Shown in pieces: positions 24,114 to 35,000 of a stretch of DNA of 64,000 nucleotides. The position numbers were made by a program, and so were the translations under genes. The first letter of the stretch is position 1. The number at the start of each line of letters is the position of its first letter. The DNA lies in the NCBI RefSeq assembly GCF_020509005.1, contig NC_063022.1:992001-1056000 (forward strand). The letters are read 5' to 3'. The notes beneath the pieces are model-generated. The model was not told where the DNA came from and did no database searches. It was given only the letters and a program-made list of their open reading frames with translations. This DNA comes from Fulvia fulva (lineage: Eukaryota > Ascomycota > Dothideomycetes > Mycosphaerellales > Mycosphaerellaceae).

Positions 24114-25406
24114 ATGGCGACGACGACGGCAGTAGACGACCGAGAGCAAGGGGGAGACGAGTGGAGGACGCTCTGCAAGAAGGCGGAAGAGATGGTAGCG
24201 GCAGAAGAAGGGAGGTTTCCGGAGAGAGCACTGAAAGGAGTAATGAGCGAACTGCTCGGGGGACTGAAGGCGCTCAAACGACAAACAAGCACTACGATCA
24301 ACATGGCAATCGAGGCAGCAACACGAAACGCAAGAAACAACCCTCAAAGAGACCCGAGACAGACCCAGGGCCCAACGACCTGGGCAACAATCGCGAGCCA
24401 ACCCACCCCCCCTCAAAGCACAGTACTACGAGTCCATATTACGGACCAGAAAGAGAAGGAAGAGATAGGAAAGATGACCGGGAGGGAGATAGTCGAGAAG
24501 ATCGGAGTAAAGGGAATAGTAGGGGCAAGGGCAGACAACAAAGGGGTCAAGCTGTTTACAGCACACGTACAGGACAAGAAGGCCCTCGAAATAAACAAGG
24601 AGTGGACACTGAAGATCGGGAGCACAGCGAAAGTCTCCCATCAACAGTACATGGTAATTGCGCATGGGGTCCCACGAACCTTTGATACACAAAGGGATAC
24701 ACCAAACCTCCAGAGGCAAAACCAGGTAACAGCACCAGGACTACAGATCACAAAGACAGCGTGGGTCAAGAAGAAGATAGAGGAGGGCAAGAGGGCCTCC
24801 TCGCTGATCTTATGGGTTGCAACACCAGAGCAAGCGAACAAGGTCTTAGACCAAGGGTTGTACTGGGACTTTGAGAGGCTGGATGTAGAAATCCATCAGA
24901 GCAACCACAGAATCCTTCAATGTTTCAACTGTCAACAGTACGGACACATTGCCCCAAAGTGTAGCAAAGCCACACCAGTCTGCTCACACTGTGCTGGTGA
25001 TCACGCGACCCAAGAGTGCCAAAAACGGAAGGAGGACACAAGATGCGCAGCATGTGGGAGAAAACACCCGGCATGGTCAAACCAATGCCCAGTTAGACTA
25101 TCAGCCCAGTGGAGAGCGCGGGAAGCAAGGGTAACAACACCAACCAGGTTCCTAGTAGGTGAACAGAAACAACCAGAGAGAACCACCCACCCGAATAAGA
25201 GACCCCGGCCACAAGAGGAGCCACAAATAGTGCCAGCAATAGGGAGACCAACGTTCTTGTACAAGGCAGCGCAGAGCAATGGACAAATGAGAATCAACCA
25301 AATGATAGGGAGCCAACCCCAAAGGGAAGAACAGGAGGAGGGACGGGAAAACCAACAGCAAGACCAACAGCAAGACCAAACGGACCCAGACACAAACATG
25401 TCCTGA
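24114..25406 (+). CDS. LINE C ORF1: zinc-knuckle nucleic-acid-binding protein
   Basis: A 430-aa protein that by family knowledge coats the LINE RNA in a ribonucleoprotein and assists reverse transcription. I take the ATG at 24114 (context AAAAATGG). An open frame extends a few codons upstream, but only from a TTG. Three zinc knuckles are visible: CFNCQQYGHIAPKC from residue 270 (C-x2-C-x4-H-x4-C), CSHCAGDHATQEC from residue 290, and CAACGRKHPAWSNQC from residue 311. This CCHC triplet is typical of Jockey/I/Tad-type ORF1. The N-terminal half is charged and helix-prone; the C-terminus is a Gln-rich low-complexity tail. The stop TGA (25404-25406) overlaps the ATG of ORF2 by one base. Confidence 0.93.
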   Translation: MATTTAVDDREQGGDEWRTLCKKAEEMVAAEEGRFPERALKGVMSELLGGLKALKRQTSTTINMAIEAATRNARNNPQRDPRQTQGPTTWATIASQPTPPQSTVLRVHITDQKEKEEIGKMTGREIVEKIGVKGIVGARADNKGVKLFTAHVQDKKALEINKEWTLKIGSTAKVSHQQYMVIAHGVPRTFDTQRDTPNLQRQNQVTAPGLQITKTAWVKKKIEEGKRASSLILWVATPEQANKVLDQGLYWDFERLDVEIHQSNHRILQCFNCQQYGHIAPKCSKATPVCSHCAGDHATQECQKRKEDTRCAACGRKHPAWSNQCPVRLSAQWRAREARVTTPTRFLVGEQKQPERTTHPNKRPRPQEEPQIVPAIGRPTFLYKAAQSNGQMRINQMIGSQPQREEQEEGRENQQQDQQQDQTDPDTNMS

Positions 25407-28400
25407 TGCCTCACACTAACAGACTATCAATCATTCAGTATAATGTGAACAGAAGCAAAGACAAGGTCCAAAGGAGCTTTCTACAAGCCTTAGACCCGGA
25501 GGAACACCACATTATAGCAATACAGGAACCATGGATCAACCCACACTCTAGGATTCCATCAACTGTGCGAGACCCGAGATACCACGTAGTAATAAACAGA
25601 ACCGAGGGAGTCCCACGAACTTGTATCTATGTCAGTAAGAAGGTACTAGCAGAGGACTGGCAGGCCTGGCCGAGAACCGACAGGGATATCACCACAGTGC
25701 AGCTCAAAACAACTCAAGGCCAAGTCCTGATCCATAGCGTATACAACCCACCTCCAGAGTCCAGAAGCAGCACACAACTACACACGCTAGGAAGGCTCCC
25801 GGAAGCAATGGACCAACAAAACCACAACATCGTGATAGGAGATTTCAACCTCCATCACCCAAAGTGGGGATCGGACTTCACCCCAGCACACCACTTCTTA
25901 GCAGGGAGGCTCATTGGTCAGATGGAAACAGCCCAAATGGACTTGATCACGCCAAAGGGAACAGAAACTTGGGCTAGAAACAACAGTTCTAGCACGCTAG
26001 ACCTATGCTTCATGTCCCACGCCTTAACACGACGGGTAGAAAGCTGCACAGTCAATGACCAACTAGAGTCCTCATCAGACCACTATCCAATCCAAACCGA
26101 CATCCAACTCACAGTTGAGGAGGAGAGGGAACCTGAGAGGAGGCTCTGCTGGAAGCAGGCCGAGTGGACACTAGTACAGCAGCGGCTAGAAGGCGAACTA
26201 GAACAGGTGAACATTGACAACATACACACAACGGAGGGGATTGACCAAGCAGTGGAGCAGCTGATAGAAGATATGCAAAGGGCAGCCCAGGCCCATATAC
26301 CTGAGAAGAGATGGTCGCTATACCAGAAGCCATACTGGACACCAGAGTGCACAGCCAAAGTCAAGGAGGCAAGGAGAGCAAGAAGGAGATGGGAGCAACG
26401 ACGCACCCAAGCAAACTGGGAAGCCTATAACAACGCGTGCAAAGCAAAGAAGGCGCAGATCAGAAGAGACAAGACGCAGGAGTGGAGGTCAACTGTAGGG
26501 ATGATCACAGAACACCCGGAACAAATCTGGAGACTAGCAGAATGGGCCAGGAAACCAGACGAGGAACGAAACTCCCCGCCCCAGTTTCCCTCAATACAGG
26601 ACCAAGACGGGGAAACGCAAACCACTCCGATAGGGAAAGCGAAAGCATTCGCAGACCACTTCTTCGGGACTCAGGTAGAGGCAGACCTAAGCAACATCCC
26701 AGGAACACACATTCCTCCGCCAAGGGAGGCTAACTGGCAAGTGTCTGCTATAGAGATCGGAAACATTATCAAGAAACTGAAGGGCAACAAAGCCCCAGGC
26801 CCAGACAAGATCCCTAACTGTTACCTAAAAGCTAGCAGCAGCCTTATCACTCCAGTGCTTGCGCCAATCTTTACCCAGTGCATGAAGCAGGGGTATTGCC
26901 CAAAGGCCTTTAGGCAATCACTGACTTGCGTCCTAAGGAAACCCCAAAAGGAAGACTATACCAAGTTGAAGTCATACAGACCAATTGCGTTGCTGAACAC
27001 ACTAGGGAAGCTCCTAGAGAAGGTCGTGGCTATAAGGCTCACCGGAATAGTAGAAGAACACAACCTCCTCCCGGCAACGCAAATGGGGGGGAGACAAAAG
27101 AGATCTACCCTCACAGCAGTCGAACTGATCACAGAGCAAATCAGACACATCTGGCACTATGGCAACAACAAGGTAGCCTCACTGCTTTCACTAGACATAT
27201 CAGGGGCTTTCGACAATGTGTCCCACGCAAGGCTCCTACACATCCTCAGAATGAAAAGCATCCCAGCCTGGATAGTACACTTTGTGCAGTCATTCCTTAA
27301 GGACAGAACAACCCAGATCCTCCTAGGGTCCTTCAAAGCCCCGCAGACCCCAATTGCGAACACGGGCATCCCACAGGGCTCTACACTCTCCCCAATTCTG
27401 TTCCTCCTCTTTATGGCCGACCTGACCCCACTCCTAGAAACAGCAAACACCTCAGCATCGGGGTTCGTGGATGACACAAATATCCTAGCGTGGTCGGGGT
27501 CCACAGAGGAAAACTGCGCACTCCTAGAGGAGAGACATAGACAATGCGAAAAGTGGGCAAGAGAGCATGGGGCAAAATTCGCACCGGACAAGTACCAACT
27601 TATCCATTTTAGCAAGGCAAAGACAAAACACAACTTGGCAGCACCAGTAAAAATCCAGGGGTTCGAGACCCATCCTACAAGGGAACTCAGAGTCCTTGGG
27701 ATATGGCTAGACCCGAAACTCAGCTGGGGACCACAAGTGAAGAAGGCGCATGCGAGAGCGGACACCAACAGACAATCAATCGAGAGACTCACTGCGTCAA
27801 CCTGGGGGGCGACCTTCACAAAGGCCCAGACCATGTACAAGGCCATTGTCAAGCCCGCAATGCTATATGGAGCAGCAATTTGGGCAGCGGAAAAACACAT
27901 CCCGAAGAGAATTGAGGACCCCCTCAACAGAGCGCAGGCAGCCTGCCTAAAGAGAGTACTAGGGGCATACAAGTCAACCCCTCACAGGACAATGGAAATG
28001 GAATCAGGTACAGCCCCCATCAGGGAGTACCTCCAGGGCATGAGGTGTCAATACGCAGAGAAGACATCAGCATACCCAGCCCAGGGAACCATCCAAGCAG
28101 CTACTCAAAGGATAAGAACCCAGTGGGAGAGGAGGAGAAGACCCAACCGGCCACACATGATCCCACAGAAGGAAGCAGACCTAAAAACATCACAGGAAAT
28201 CCTAGCAGCCCTTGAACAGAGAGAAGCTCTGAGGGAGCAAGCTAACACAGGGGACAAAGGGAAAAAGAAGCAAAGCCAAGCAGAAAGGATCGCAGGTCAC
28301 CTATGGGAAACGCGTTGGAACCAAAAACCGGTGAGGCCAGGAGCCCCACCAGCGGCCAGGACCTTCGGGAGGTATAACTACCTTATCTATAAAGACCTGA

Positions 28401-28807
28401 AGAGGGCGGAAGCAAGCATAGCTATCCAGATTCGCTCTGAGCACATTGGGCTGAGAGCATACTTGCACCAAAGAAGAGTCCCAGGATACGATTCCAAACG
28501 TTGCCCCTGTGGCTACCTATCCCAAAACCCGGAGCACATGGTGCTGAACTGTACTAAGTGGGTAAAAGGGAGAAGCCAGTGGAGGGCGAAGGCAAGAGAC
28601 AGGCAATACCAGGCCATCATCCAGGACAGACAAGATATAAGGAGAGTGACAAGATGGATCCTTAACGAGGACTACCTAGAGCAATTCTCCCTAGCAGTAG
28701 AAACGGAAAGGTGGATAGAGAGGAGGGAGAGAGAGAGAAGAGCCGGGGAAACAGAAGGGAGAAAGGGAATCGAGAGGAGGACATCACCAGGGTTACGGGC
28801 AAGGTAG
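25406..28807 (+). CDS. LINE C ORF2: endonuclease-reverse transcriptase
   Basis: A 1133-aa protein that nicks the target and copies the LINE RNA onto it (target-primed reverse transcription). The APE-type endonuclease occupies about residues 1-230: Asn13 in QYNVNR, Glu41 in IQEPW, Asp146 in GDFNLHH, His226 in SSDHYPI. The reverse transcriptase occupies about 440-740, with GNKAPGPDKIPN, IPQGSTLSP and the catalytic FVDD starting at residue 687. The C-terminal zinc finger (CPCG...H...C) starts at residue 1033. No RNase H domain is visible between RT and zinc finger. The start is the ATG inside TGATG, which suggests translation by termination-reinitiation. All catalytic residues I can check are present. 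Confidence 0.95.
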   Translation: MPHTNRLSIIQYNVNRSKDKVQRSFLQALDPEEHHIIAIQEPWINPHSRIPSTVRDPRYHVVINRTEGVPRTCIYVSKKVLAEDWQAWPRTDRDITTVQLKTTQGQVLIHSVYNPPPESRSSTQLHTLGRLPEAMDQQNHNIVIGDFNLHHPKWGSDFTPAHHFLAGRLIGQMETAQMDLITPKGTETWARNNSSSTLDLCFMSHALTRRVESCTVNDQLESSSDHYPIQTDIQLTVEEEREPERRLCWKQAEWTLVQQRLEGELEQVNIDNIHTTEGIDQAVEQLIEDMQRAAQAHIPEKRWSLYQKPYWTPECTAKVKEARRARRRWEQRRTQANWEAYNNACKAKKAQIRRDKTQEWRSTVGMITEHPEQIWRLAEWARKPDEERNSPPQFPSIQDQDGETQTTPIGKAKAFADHFFGTQVEADLSNIPGTHIPPPREANWQVSAIEIGNIIKKLKGNKAPGPDKIPNCYLKASSSLITPVLAPIFTQCMKQGYCPKAFRQSLTCVLRKPQKEDYTKLKSYRPIALLNTLGKLLEKVVAIRLTGIVEEHNLLPATQMGGRQKRSTLTAVELITEQIRHIWHYGNNKVASLLSLDISGAFDNVSHARLLHILRMKSIPAWIVHFVQSFLKDRTTQILLGSFKAPQTPIANTGIPQGSTLSPILFLLFMADLTPLLETANTSASGFVDDTNILAWSGSTEENCALLEERHRQCEKWAREHGAKFAPDKYQLIHFSKAKTKHNLAAPVKIQGFETHPTRELRVLGIWLDPKLSWGPQVKKAHARADTNRQSIERLTASTWGATFTKAQTMYKAIVKPAMLYGAAIWAAEKHIPKRIEDPLNRAQAACLKRVLGAYKSTPHRTMEMESGTAPIREYLQGMRCQYAEKTSAYPAQGTIQAATQRIRTQWERRRRPNRPHMIPQKEADLKTSQEILAALEQREALREQANTGDKGKKKQSQAERIAGHLWETRWNQKPVRPGAPPAARTFGRYNYLIYKDLKRAEASIAIQIRSEHIGLRAYLHQRRVPGYDSKRCPCGYLSQNPEHMVLNCTKWVKGRSQWRAKARDRQYQAIIQDRQDIRRVTRWILNEDYLEQFSLAVETERWIERRERERRAGETEGRKGIERRTSPGLRAR

Positions 28808-29007
28808 TCATAGGGTAACAACCATGACACTAGCGTACCCTGAAGGAAGGAGAACGAAAGGACAAGACAGGAAAGAACGAGGAGGGCAAAGACGAGGAGG
28901 TTTTCATCCGTTAATCGGGTTTCCTACCTACACAAATAGACCTAAATAGCGAGAGACCTGCATAGGCCATAGGGCACTAAAACAGGCGAATGAATAATCT
29001 ATCTATC
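28808..29007 (+). other. LINE C 3' UTR and ATCT-repeat tail
   Basis: 200 bp with GCGTACCCT and GTTAATCGGGTTTCC blocks shared with LINE B. It ends AATAATCTATCT-type repeats that run into the target duplication. The 3' UTR is the likely recognition site for the element's own reverse transcriptase. LINE A, D, E and F tails end in the same tetranucleotide, though their UTRs differ. Confidence 0.8.
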
Positions 29008-29020
29008 TATATCCTATTAG
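29008..29020. repeat. Target-site duplication, right copy, LINE C
   Basis: TATATCCTATTAG, identical to 24044-24056. Its first bases overlap in sequence with the ATCT tail, so the exact tail end is ambiguous by a few bases. Confidence 0.9.
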
Positions 29021-31463
29021 ACCGCGATACTAGGGGCTAGGGGAGTAGAGCTATTTATGTCGCTTAGATTAGCCTCGACTAGGGGCGGGAAGAACTTACT
29101 AGCTAGTAGACGCGCCTTAGCCTCGGGGTCGCTAACCGGGCTACTAGGCGATTTTAGCGCTAGGATAGAGAAGGAGGGGCCCTATATAGGGTCCTATCGG
29201 GCCTATTTCGCTAGCTTCTATATCCTCGCTAGCTTGCCGGCAATTTCTTCTACTATAGCTCTCTAGCCGACTACTTTCTCCCTCCGTATTATAGCTTTCT
29301 TCTATTAGTATATCTCCCTATATACGTTCTAGGCCTCCTCGCTATAGCTACTCGTCTATACCCGGCGGGCTCTCCTTACTTCTCTTACTACCGTAGTGTA
29401 CTTCGGCGTCTAGTATAGTCTAGACTATGTCGTTAGTTAGGTAAGCGGAACGTAGAGTAAGGTCGCTTTTCTTATTTCGTCTATTAACTCTTAGACTACC
29501 TCGTCTTTCTCGTCTTTACTATTATATTACTACTACCTAATCTAGAATAGCCTCTCGGAGTCGTTAAGGTACGCCTAGATATTAGCCTAGTAGGCCTTTC
29601 CCTAGTTTAGCTTAGGAGTTCTCGCTAGTATATATTATATCTATATCGTAATAGAGGTCCTAACTAGTATATAGTATAACGACGCCTCGAGTTTATATTC
29701 GATCCTATAGTAGGTTACTATATAGTAGTGGCTATCTAAGATCTAGGAGAGGTCGATCGTGCCTTAGAGTCTCCTTCTCTTCTAGGTACCTAGGTCCTTC
29801 GGGGTATTAAGGGCAATTACGTTACTCGCTATTAAGTCGAGTACTTCGTCGGCTATAGGGTACGGCTATATAAGGCTTTCCTAGGAAAGGTAGTATATAT
29901 TAAAGTCTCCTACTACGATAAAGTACCCTTGTCTCTTAAGCGTACTATCTACGTATCTATAGACCCTAAGGTCGCGGCTAGACCTCGAGGCTAGTAGTTA
30001 TATATATAAGTTATATACCTAAGTACTACCTACGTAGAGGGAGGTAATATCGCCCCCGCCTTCTTTATCTACGTAGTATACTACCTCCTAGTTAGATTCT
30101 AGTATGTCCTTACTAATATAAGAGTACGTACGGGGTCTGCCGTCGCCTCGTAGGTATGTCGTATAGCCTAGTGACTTATAGGTCGTTAGTCTCTTATAGT
30201 ACGGGTTAATCTATAGCTCCTAGATTACTAGGACGTAGTAGACGTACGGGTCTACCTCGTATAGGAAATAGTTCTAGACTACATCCTTACTATAGCTAAC
30301 GTTATACTAGATATTACTAAGCGTATCGAGGCTAGTTATCGTTATTAATAATCATTTCCTCTATAATGTCCTATATCCTACTACCTTATACGTCCTAGTC
30401 TACGCCTATCGGCTATATACTAAAGGGGAGCCGGGCCTAGTTAGATTTCCTCGCCGTAGCTAGTAGAGTACGTAGCCTCTCGTATACCCTAGGTTACGTA
30501 TCCTTTATATTATTCTCGGCCCTAGTACGCTTATACCCGACCGCCGCTAGCTAGTTCCGGTATAGACTAGCCTTACGGTTGCTATAGAATCTTAGGACGA
30601 CGGTTCTATTTATAATTACCTTGTTTTTTGCTAGGTTCTACTATAGGCATTCCGCGCTATACAATAGGTAGTACCCCGGACAGTTCGCGTACCGTCTAGT
30701 AGCCGATATATAGCCCCTAGATATATAGTCTCCTATATCGTTTGAGTAGGCCTACTTGTTTATATACGTAAGGGTTTGGTGTCTATACTATTAGCATTTG
30801 AAGTATTAGAGGACACGAAAGAGCAAGGAGTGCTTTTCTCCTATCTTAAGGCTATATTACTAGATTAGGCCTTGTTCTATTACTAGATCCGCCGCTTTCG
30901 TGTGTTATAGCTATACTATTAGCGCCGAGGCCTTCTTACCTTCTAGCTATTTCCTATAGAGCTAAGTCGCCTTCTAGATTAGAGAGTTAAGAGTAACCGG
31001 GTTGTCCTCTTAGAGAGTACGTAGGTGACCTCGGTTAGTTAGGTCGAACTCCTTAGGTATATCGTAGACTAGGATTGTGAATTGCTTCGTTAAGACCTTC
31101 GCTAATACCGTAACCTTAGATACCTACTATAGCTATGCCTCTAGGTGCCTCCTAGTAGTAGTAGAGCTAGTATAGATCTATAGAGTACCGTTAGACTATT
31201 AGTTCACTACGACCACCCCTAGTTAATGAATTCGTTAGGCGAGCTCCTTATTTAATAGCTTTATAACTTCGGCCTAGTCTTCCTTTACTATAATACGGAT
31301 CGTAACTATATCGTACGTTAGGCGGCGGCCTAGTATCGATACCGCGACCGATACCTAGCTATAGGGGTATTAATTCCGGGTGGCCTTACTAATCGTCTAA
31401 GACGTCGTCCTTATTTCTTATTTCCCTCGGTAATACGATAGTATAAGCGCCGTACGTAGCTAA
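29021..31463 (-). pseudogene. LINE A ORF2 endonuclease and ORF1 remnant
   Basis: On the minus strand the endonuclease motif GDFN is at 29899-29910, and the ORF2 start (QYNV-like block) is near 30300. Further right, 30380-31463 is ORF1. It includes a zinc-knuckle run near 30660-30810 (C-x2-C-x4-H type with Cys/His partly changed to Tyr by RIP) and the helical segment before it. Gypsy G2 splits ORF1 at 31464-31468. A third of the codons with CpA or TpG have been altered to stops or missense. Confidence 0.75.
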
Positions 31464-31468
31464 GTAAC

Positions 31469-31988
31469 TGTTAGGGCGAGAGCCTAGCCTATAAGATGCA
31501 AGGGTAAAAGCGAGAATACAGGTACAAAGTGTAGATATAAAAGGGTATAGTATAATTGCTACACAAAACAAAAGACGAAGAAAGTAAGAGAGGCCTAGGG
31601 AAGGCTAGATATTTATACGCGACCCTCGCGAGTACGTGTCCCCGTATTAATAGGGCTAACCCGTACGAAGCCGCGCTTAGTAGCTTTGCTCAAAACCTTA
31701 TTCTAACCTGCCCTACGTTCCGAGTCTTCTACGTGCTTCTTCTAGGGTCTAGCGCAGTCGCGGGTACTCGCGGGAGTGCCGTGAGTTATATAGTTACGAG
31801 CCGAAGTGAATCTGTTAAGGTTTAGTAGAGGGGTGAATTTGGAGGGCTAGGTCCCGTAGTAAATGTTACGGGGTATATAATTCTTAGCGCTTATATACTA
31901 AGCTAGACTGTCACTTCTTAACGACTTCTGAGCACTCTAAGGCTCTTCTGTCCCTACCTTCTATACACTCTATAGGGAGACTATAACA
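31469..31988 (-). repeat. Gypsy G2 3' LTR (520 bp)
   Basis: It starts TGTTAGGGCG and ends ACTATAACA on the plus strand, with equal length to 37240-37759. It keeps the TG...CA termini. Confidence 0.95.
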
Positions 31989-32095
31989 GTAGCCCCCCCG
32001 AACAAAGCTAAGTTCCTACGAAGCCGTAGTAGTTCTACATATCGAGGATGTTCAGCTTTAGTACTAGGCCTAGGCCTAATGTTATAGTCGATACA

Positions 32096-35000
32096 CTATT
32101 AGTAAGCCCCGTCGAAGAGCTCAGATTCGAAGAGCCTGCCGATGTTGACTTCTAGGCCGTCTACGCGGGCGTGGTATTCTTCGATTGCTTGACGATTGAA
32201 GATAATATGTTAGATAGGTTCCTATAAGGTATCCTACTTAGGGCAACCTTACTATTCGACTTTATACTTGATCGGCGGTAGTCCTTTAACGTCGTTAGGC
32301 TCTACGCGAATTCCCCGGATCTTGCGGACGGCATAGTCGTCAGAAGGTAGGTTAATAGGCTCGTCGACTTCTACTTTATCGGGAGGACCTAGTATGTCTT
32401 AGTTTTGGTTCGGGAATAGGTCCTTAGCCGACGGCCGAAGGCGTACGGGATAGAAGACGTCGTGGATCTTTATATTCGTAGGAAGAGCTAGACGGTAGGC
32501 GTATAAACTAATACGCTCGGTGATCTTAAAAGGACCTAGGTTCTTCTAGTTCAGCTTCTTAGAGGGGCGGTCTGTCTTGATGTTCTTAGAGTTGAGGTAG
32601 ACTATATCGCCTACTTAGTAGTCGGGAGCTAGCTAGCGACGACGATTAGCTTGATCCTCGTAGATTGCTTATACGTATACTATCTCGTCGTGAACTTCTT
32701 TATAGATCTGTAAGAGTATAGTAGCGAACTCGTCTACTACTTGCTCGTTTACGTCTTCGGTAGGCGGGAGAGGTTCTTCTAGTTCTATACCTATACGAGG
32801 GTAGTAACCTCTCGTAGTATAGAAGGGAGAGTAGCTAGTAGTCTCCGAGTCCTAGTTACGAGTAGCGAACTCTACCGTAGGGATATACTAAGGCCAATCC
32901 TTCTAGTAGTAGTCGACGAAGTAACGAAGGACCTGCTCGAGGATAGCGTTCGTAATTTCGGTCTAGCCGTCGGTCTATAGCTAAAAACTGGTCGAGAGGT
33001 TATACTTAATGCCTAGGATAGTATACAGACGCTTCTAGAAGTGCGAGATGAACTGGGTGCCTCTGTTAGAGGTGATGCTATCCGGGAGGCCTTGAAAGCG
33101 CTAGACGAATTCGTAGAATAAGCGAGTAGTCTCCTTTACGGTCATACTCTAGTACGGGATCATATACCGGTCCTTAGAGTAACGGTCTACGATTACTAGA
33201 AGGGCCTTTACTTTCACGCCGCTAAAGGTCTTGCCGTAAGGAAGATCGGTAATAAAGTCTATAGTGATGTGCTTCTACGGACGATTAGGAGCCGGGAGAG
33301 GGTATAAGAGACCGTAGGGACGGTAGCGGTTAGCTTTGGCTCTTCGGCAAGTAGCGTAGTTTAGCACGTAGCGGCGGACGTCCTTCTAGGAATACGGCCA
33401 CTAGTAATACCTAGCGAGGAGCTTATAGGTCTTAGCTACGCCTAGGTGACCCCTAGAGGCGGAGTCGTGGATGATTTGAAGAATCTTAGCTCGGATATTA
33501 GAGCCTTCGGGCTGCGGTACGTAAAGCTTCTTACGGAAGTAGACGACACCTTCCTAGAGCTCGTACTCGGATAGCGAGAAGCCCGGGAATGTCCTCGCGC
33601 TAGATTCAAGGGCCTGAACTAACTCTTAGGCGTCTATGTCGGCATCGTACGCTGTTCGTACTCGTGCTATAATACCTTCGGGCTGCTCCTTATTATTAAA
33701 CCCCTTAAAGTCTGATTCGGATAAGCGGTCGGTCGTTACTAAGCCCTCTTTATCGTCGTTCAAGTCCTTAGCGTCCGAGGCGTATTCTTTAGGCTCGGAT
33801 TTATCGTCACTCTCGTCAAGGTAGGTAGGAGCGAGCACGAGAGTAGCAAAGGAAGCGGCGAGCGTAGGCTAGCTATTCGATAGGTACTCTCGAAGCTCGG
33901 AAGAGAGGTTGTGCTCTTTGATAACTTGTTGCCCTACGATTTGCCGGCCCCCTCTTCGATCAACTAGAGAGTTACTAGGGCGGCGGGTAAGGGCGTCGGC
34001 TATCGAGTTGGCCTTGCCGGGCGTATACGAGATTACGAAGTTGAACCGGGAGAGGAACTCGCTCTAGCGGGCCTGGCGACGATTAAGCAGCTTGCTCTTT
34101 ATAAAGTAGACGAGGTTCTTATAGTCGGAGCTTACTTAGACGGGCATAGTAGAGCCTTCGAGCTCGGGGCGCCACTCTTCGAAAGCTTTAACGATAGCGA
34201 GAAGCTCCTTGTCGTAGATCTCGTAGTTATACTCCGTGGCGGTCATCTTCTTAGAGAGGAAGACGATAGGTAACTAGGGGGATTTAGGCGAGCGGCGTTA
34301 TAGCAGGACACCGCCTACTACGCCGTCGGATACGTCGGTCTCTATACGGGTCTCTAGTTCGAAATCGAAGTGCCGTAGAAGCGGGTTCTTAACAAACTTC
34401 GCTTTGAGCAAGTCAAAAGCCTCCTAGTATTCGTCGGTCTAGGCGAACTTCTTACCCTTACGCGTAAGCTTCGTCAAAGGGCGTACTACGCCCGAAAATG
34501 CGTAGATAAAGCGGCGGTAGAAGTTAGTAAAGCCTAGGAAACCCTAGACCTCCTTAACGTTCGTAGGAGCATCCTATTCGACGATAGCGTCGATCTTCTC
34601 TTAGTCCATCTTGATGCCGTCTACGGTAATAATCAAACTAAGGAACTTGACTTCGGTCTTCTCAAACTCGTACTTGTCGATATCGAGCTACAAGCCGGCG
34701 TCTACGAGCTTCTGAAGGACCTTATAGACGTGCTCGCGGTGCTCCTCCTTAGTCTCGCTATAGACTAGGATGTCGTCGATGTAGGTAGTGTAGAACTAAT
34801 CGAGGAACTCCTAAAGGATGTCGTTAATAAAGTTCTAGAAGGTACTAGGCCCGTTATAAACGCCGAAGGGCATAACGAGCGACTCGAATAGCCCGTAGCG
34901 AGTACGGAAGGCTATGAGATACTCGTGTCCTTCTACTATTCGTAACTTGTTAAACGTAGCGATAACATCGAGCTTAGTGAAGTACTTGGCCTTAGAGAGG

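Larger units (their letters stand above)
24057..29007 (+). mobile_element. LINE C, intact non-LTR retrotransposon
   Basis: A 4.95-kb element with two overlapping open frames, a short leader (24057-24113), a 200-bp 3' UTR and an ATCT-repeat tail (28997-29007) instead of poly(A). CA and TG are frequent, in sharp contrast with all surrounding DNA. Domain content (ORF1 with three zinc knuckles; ORF2 with APE-type endonuclease, RT and C-terminal zinc finger) puts it in the Jockey/I supergroup, most likely among fungal Tad1-like LINEs. It arrived after LINE A was mutated, or after RIP stopped acting here. It is potentially the active master of the family. Confidence 0.93.

Noticed and set aside
24101..25414. 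Several open frames of 60-137 codons on the minus strand and in other plus frames across LINE C ORF1.
   Set aside because: They are shadows of the intact ORF1: no own start context, no domain, and not preserved in LINE B.
27157..27972. A 271-codon minus-strand open frame within LINE C ORF2.
   Set aside because: It lies opposite the reverse transcriptase, reflects the codon pattern of the sense frame, and has no domain signature.
25406..28807. A possible RNase H domain in LINE ORF2, as found in several Tad-type elements.
   Set aside because: I found no D-E-D-D block between FVDD (residue 687) and the C-terminal zinc finger (residue 1033); the spacing is similar in LINE A and D.
29057..29266. 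A 69-codon plus-strand frame in LINE A.
   Set aside because: It is antisense to the LINE A ORF2 remnant and the corresponding sequence in LINE D (about 61778-61990) is not conserved as a protein.
31556..31825. An 89-codon plus-strand open frame in the left G2 LTR, with a matching 90-codon frame in the right LTR (37327-37599).
   Set aside because: LTRs are copied from one template at insertion, so sharing is expected and shows no selection. The frame is antisense to the element and has no recognisable domain.
33626..33838. Overlapping open frames of 62 and 70 codons on both strands in Gypsy G2.
   Set aside because: The minus-strand one is simply a stop-free piece of the broken G2 pol in its acidic linker; the plus-strand one is its shadow.
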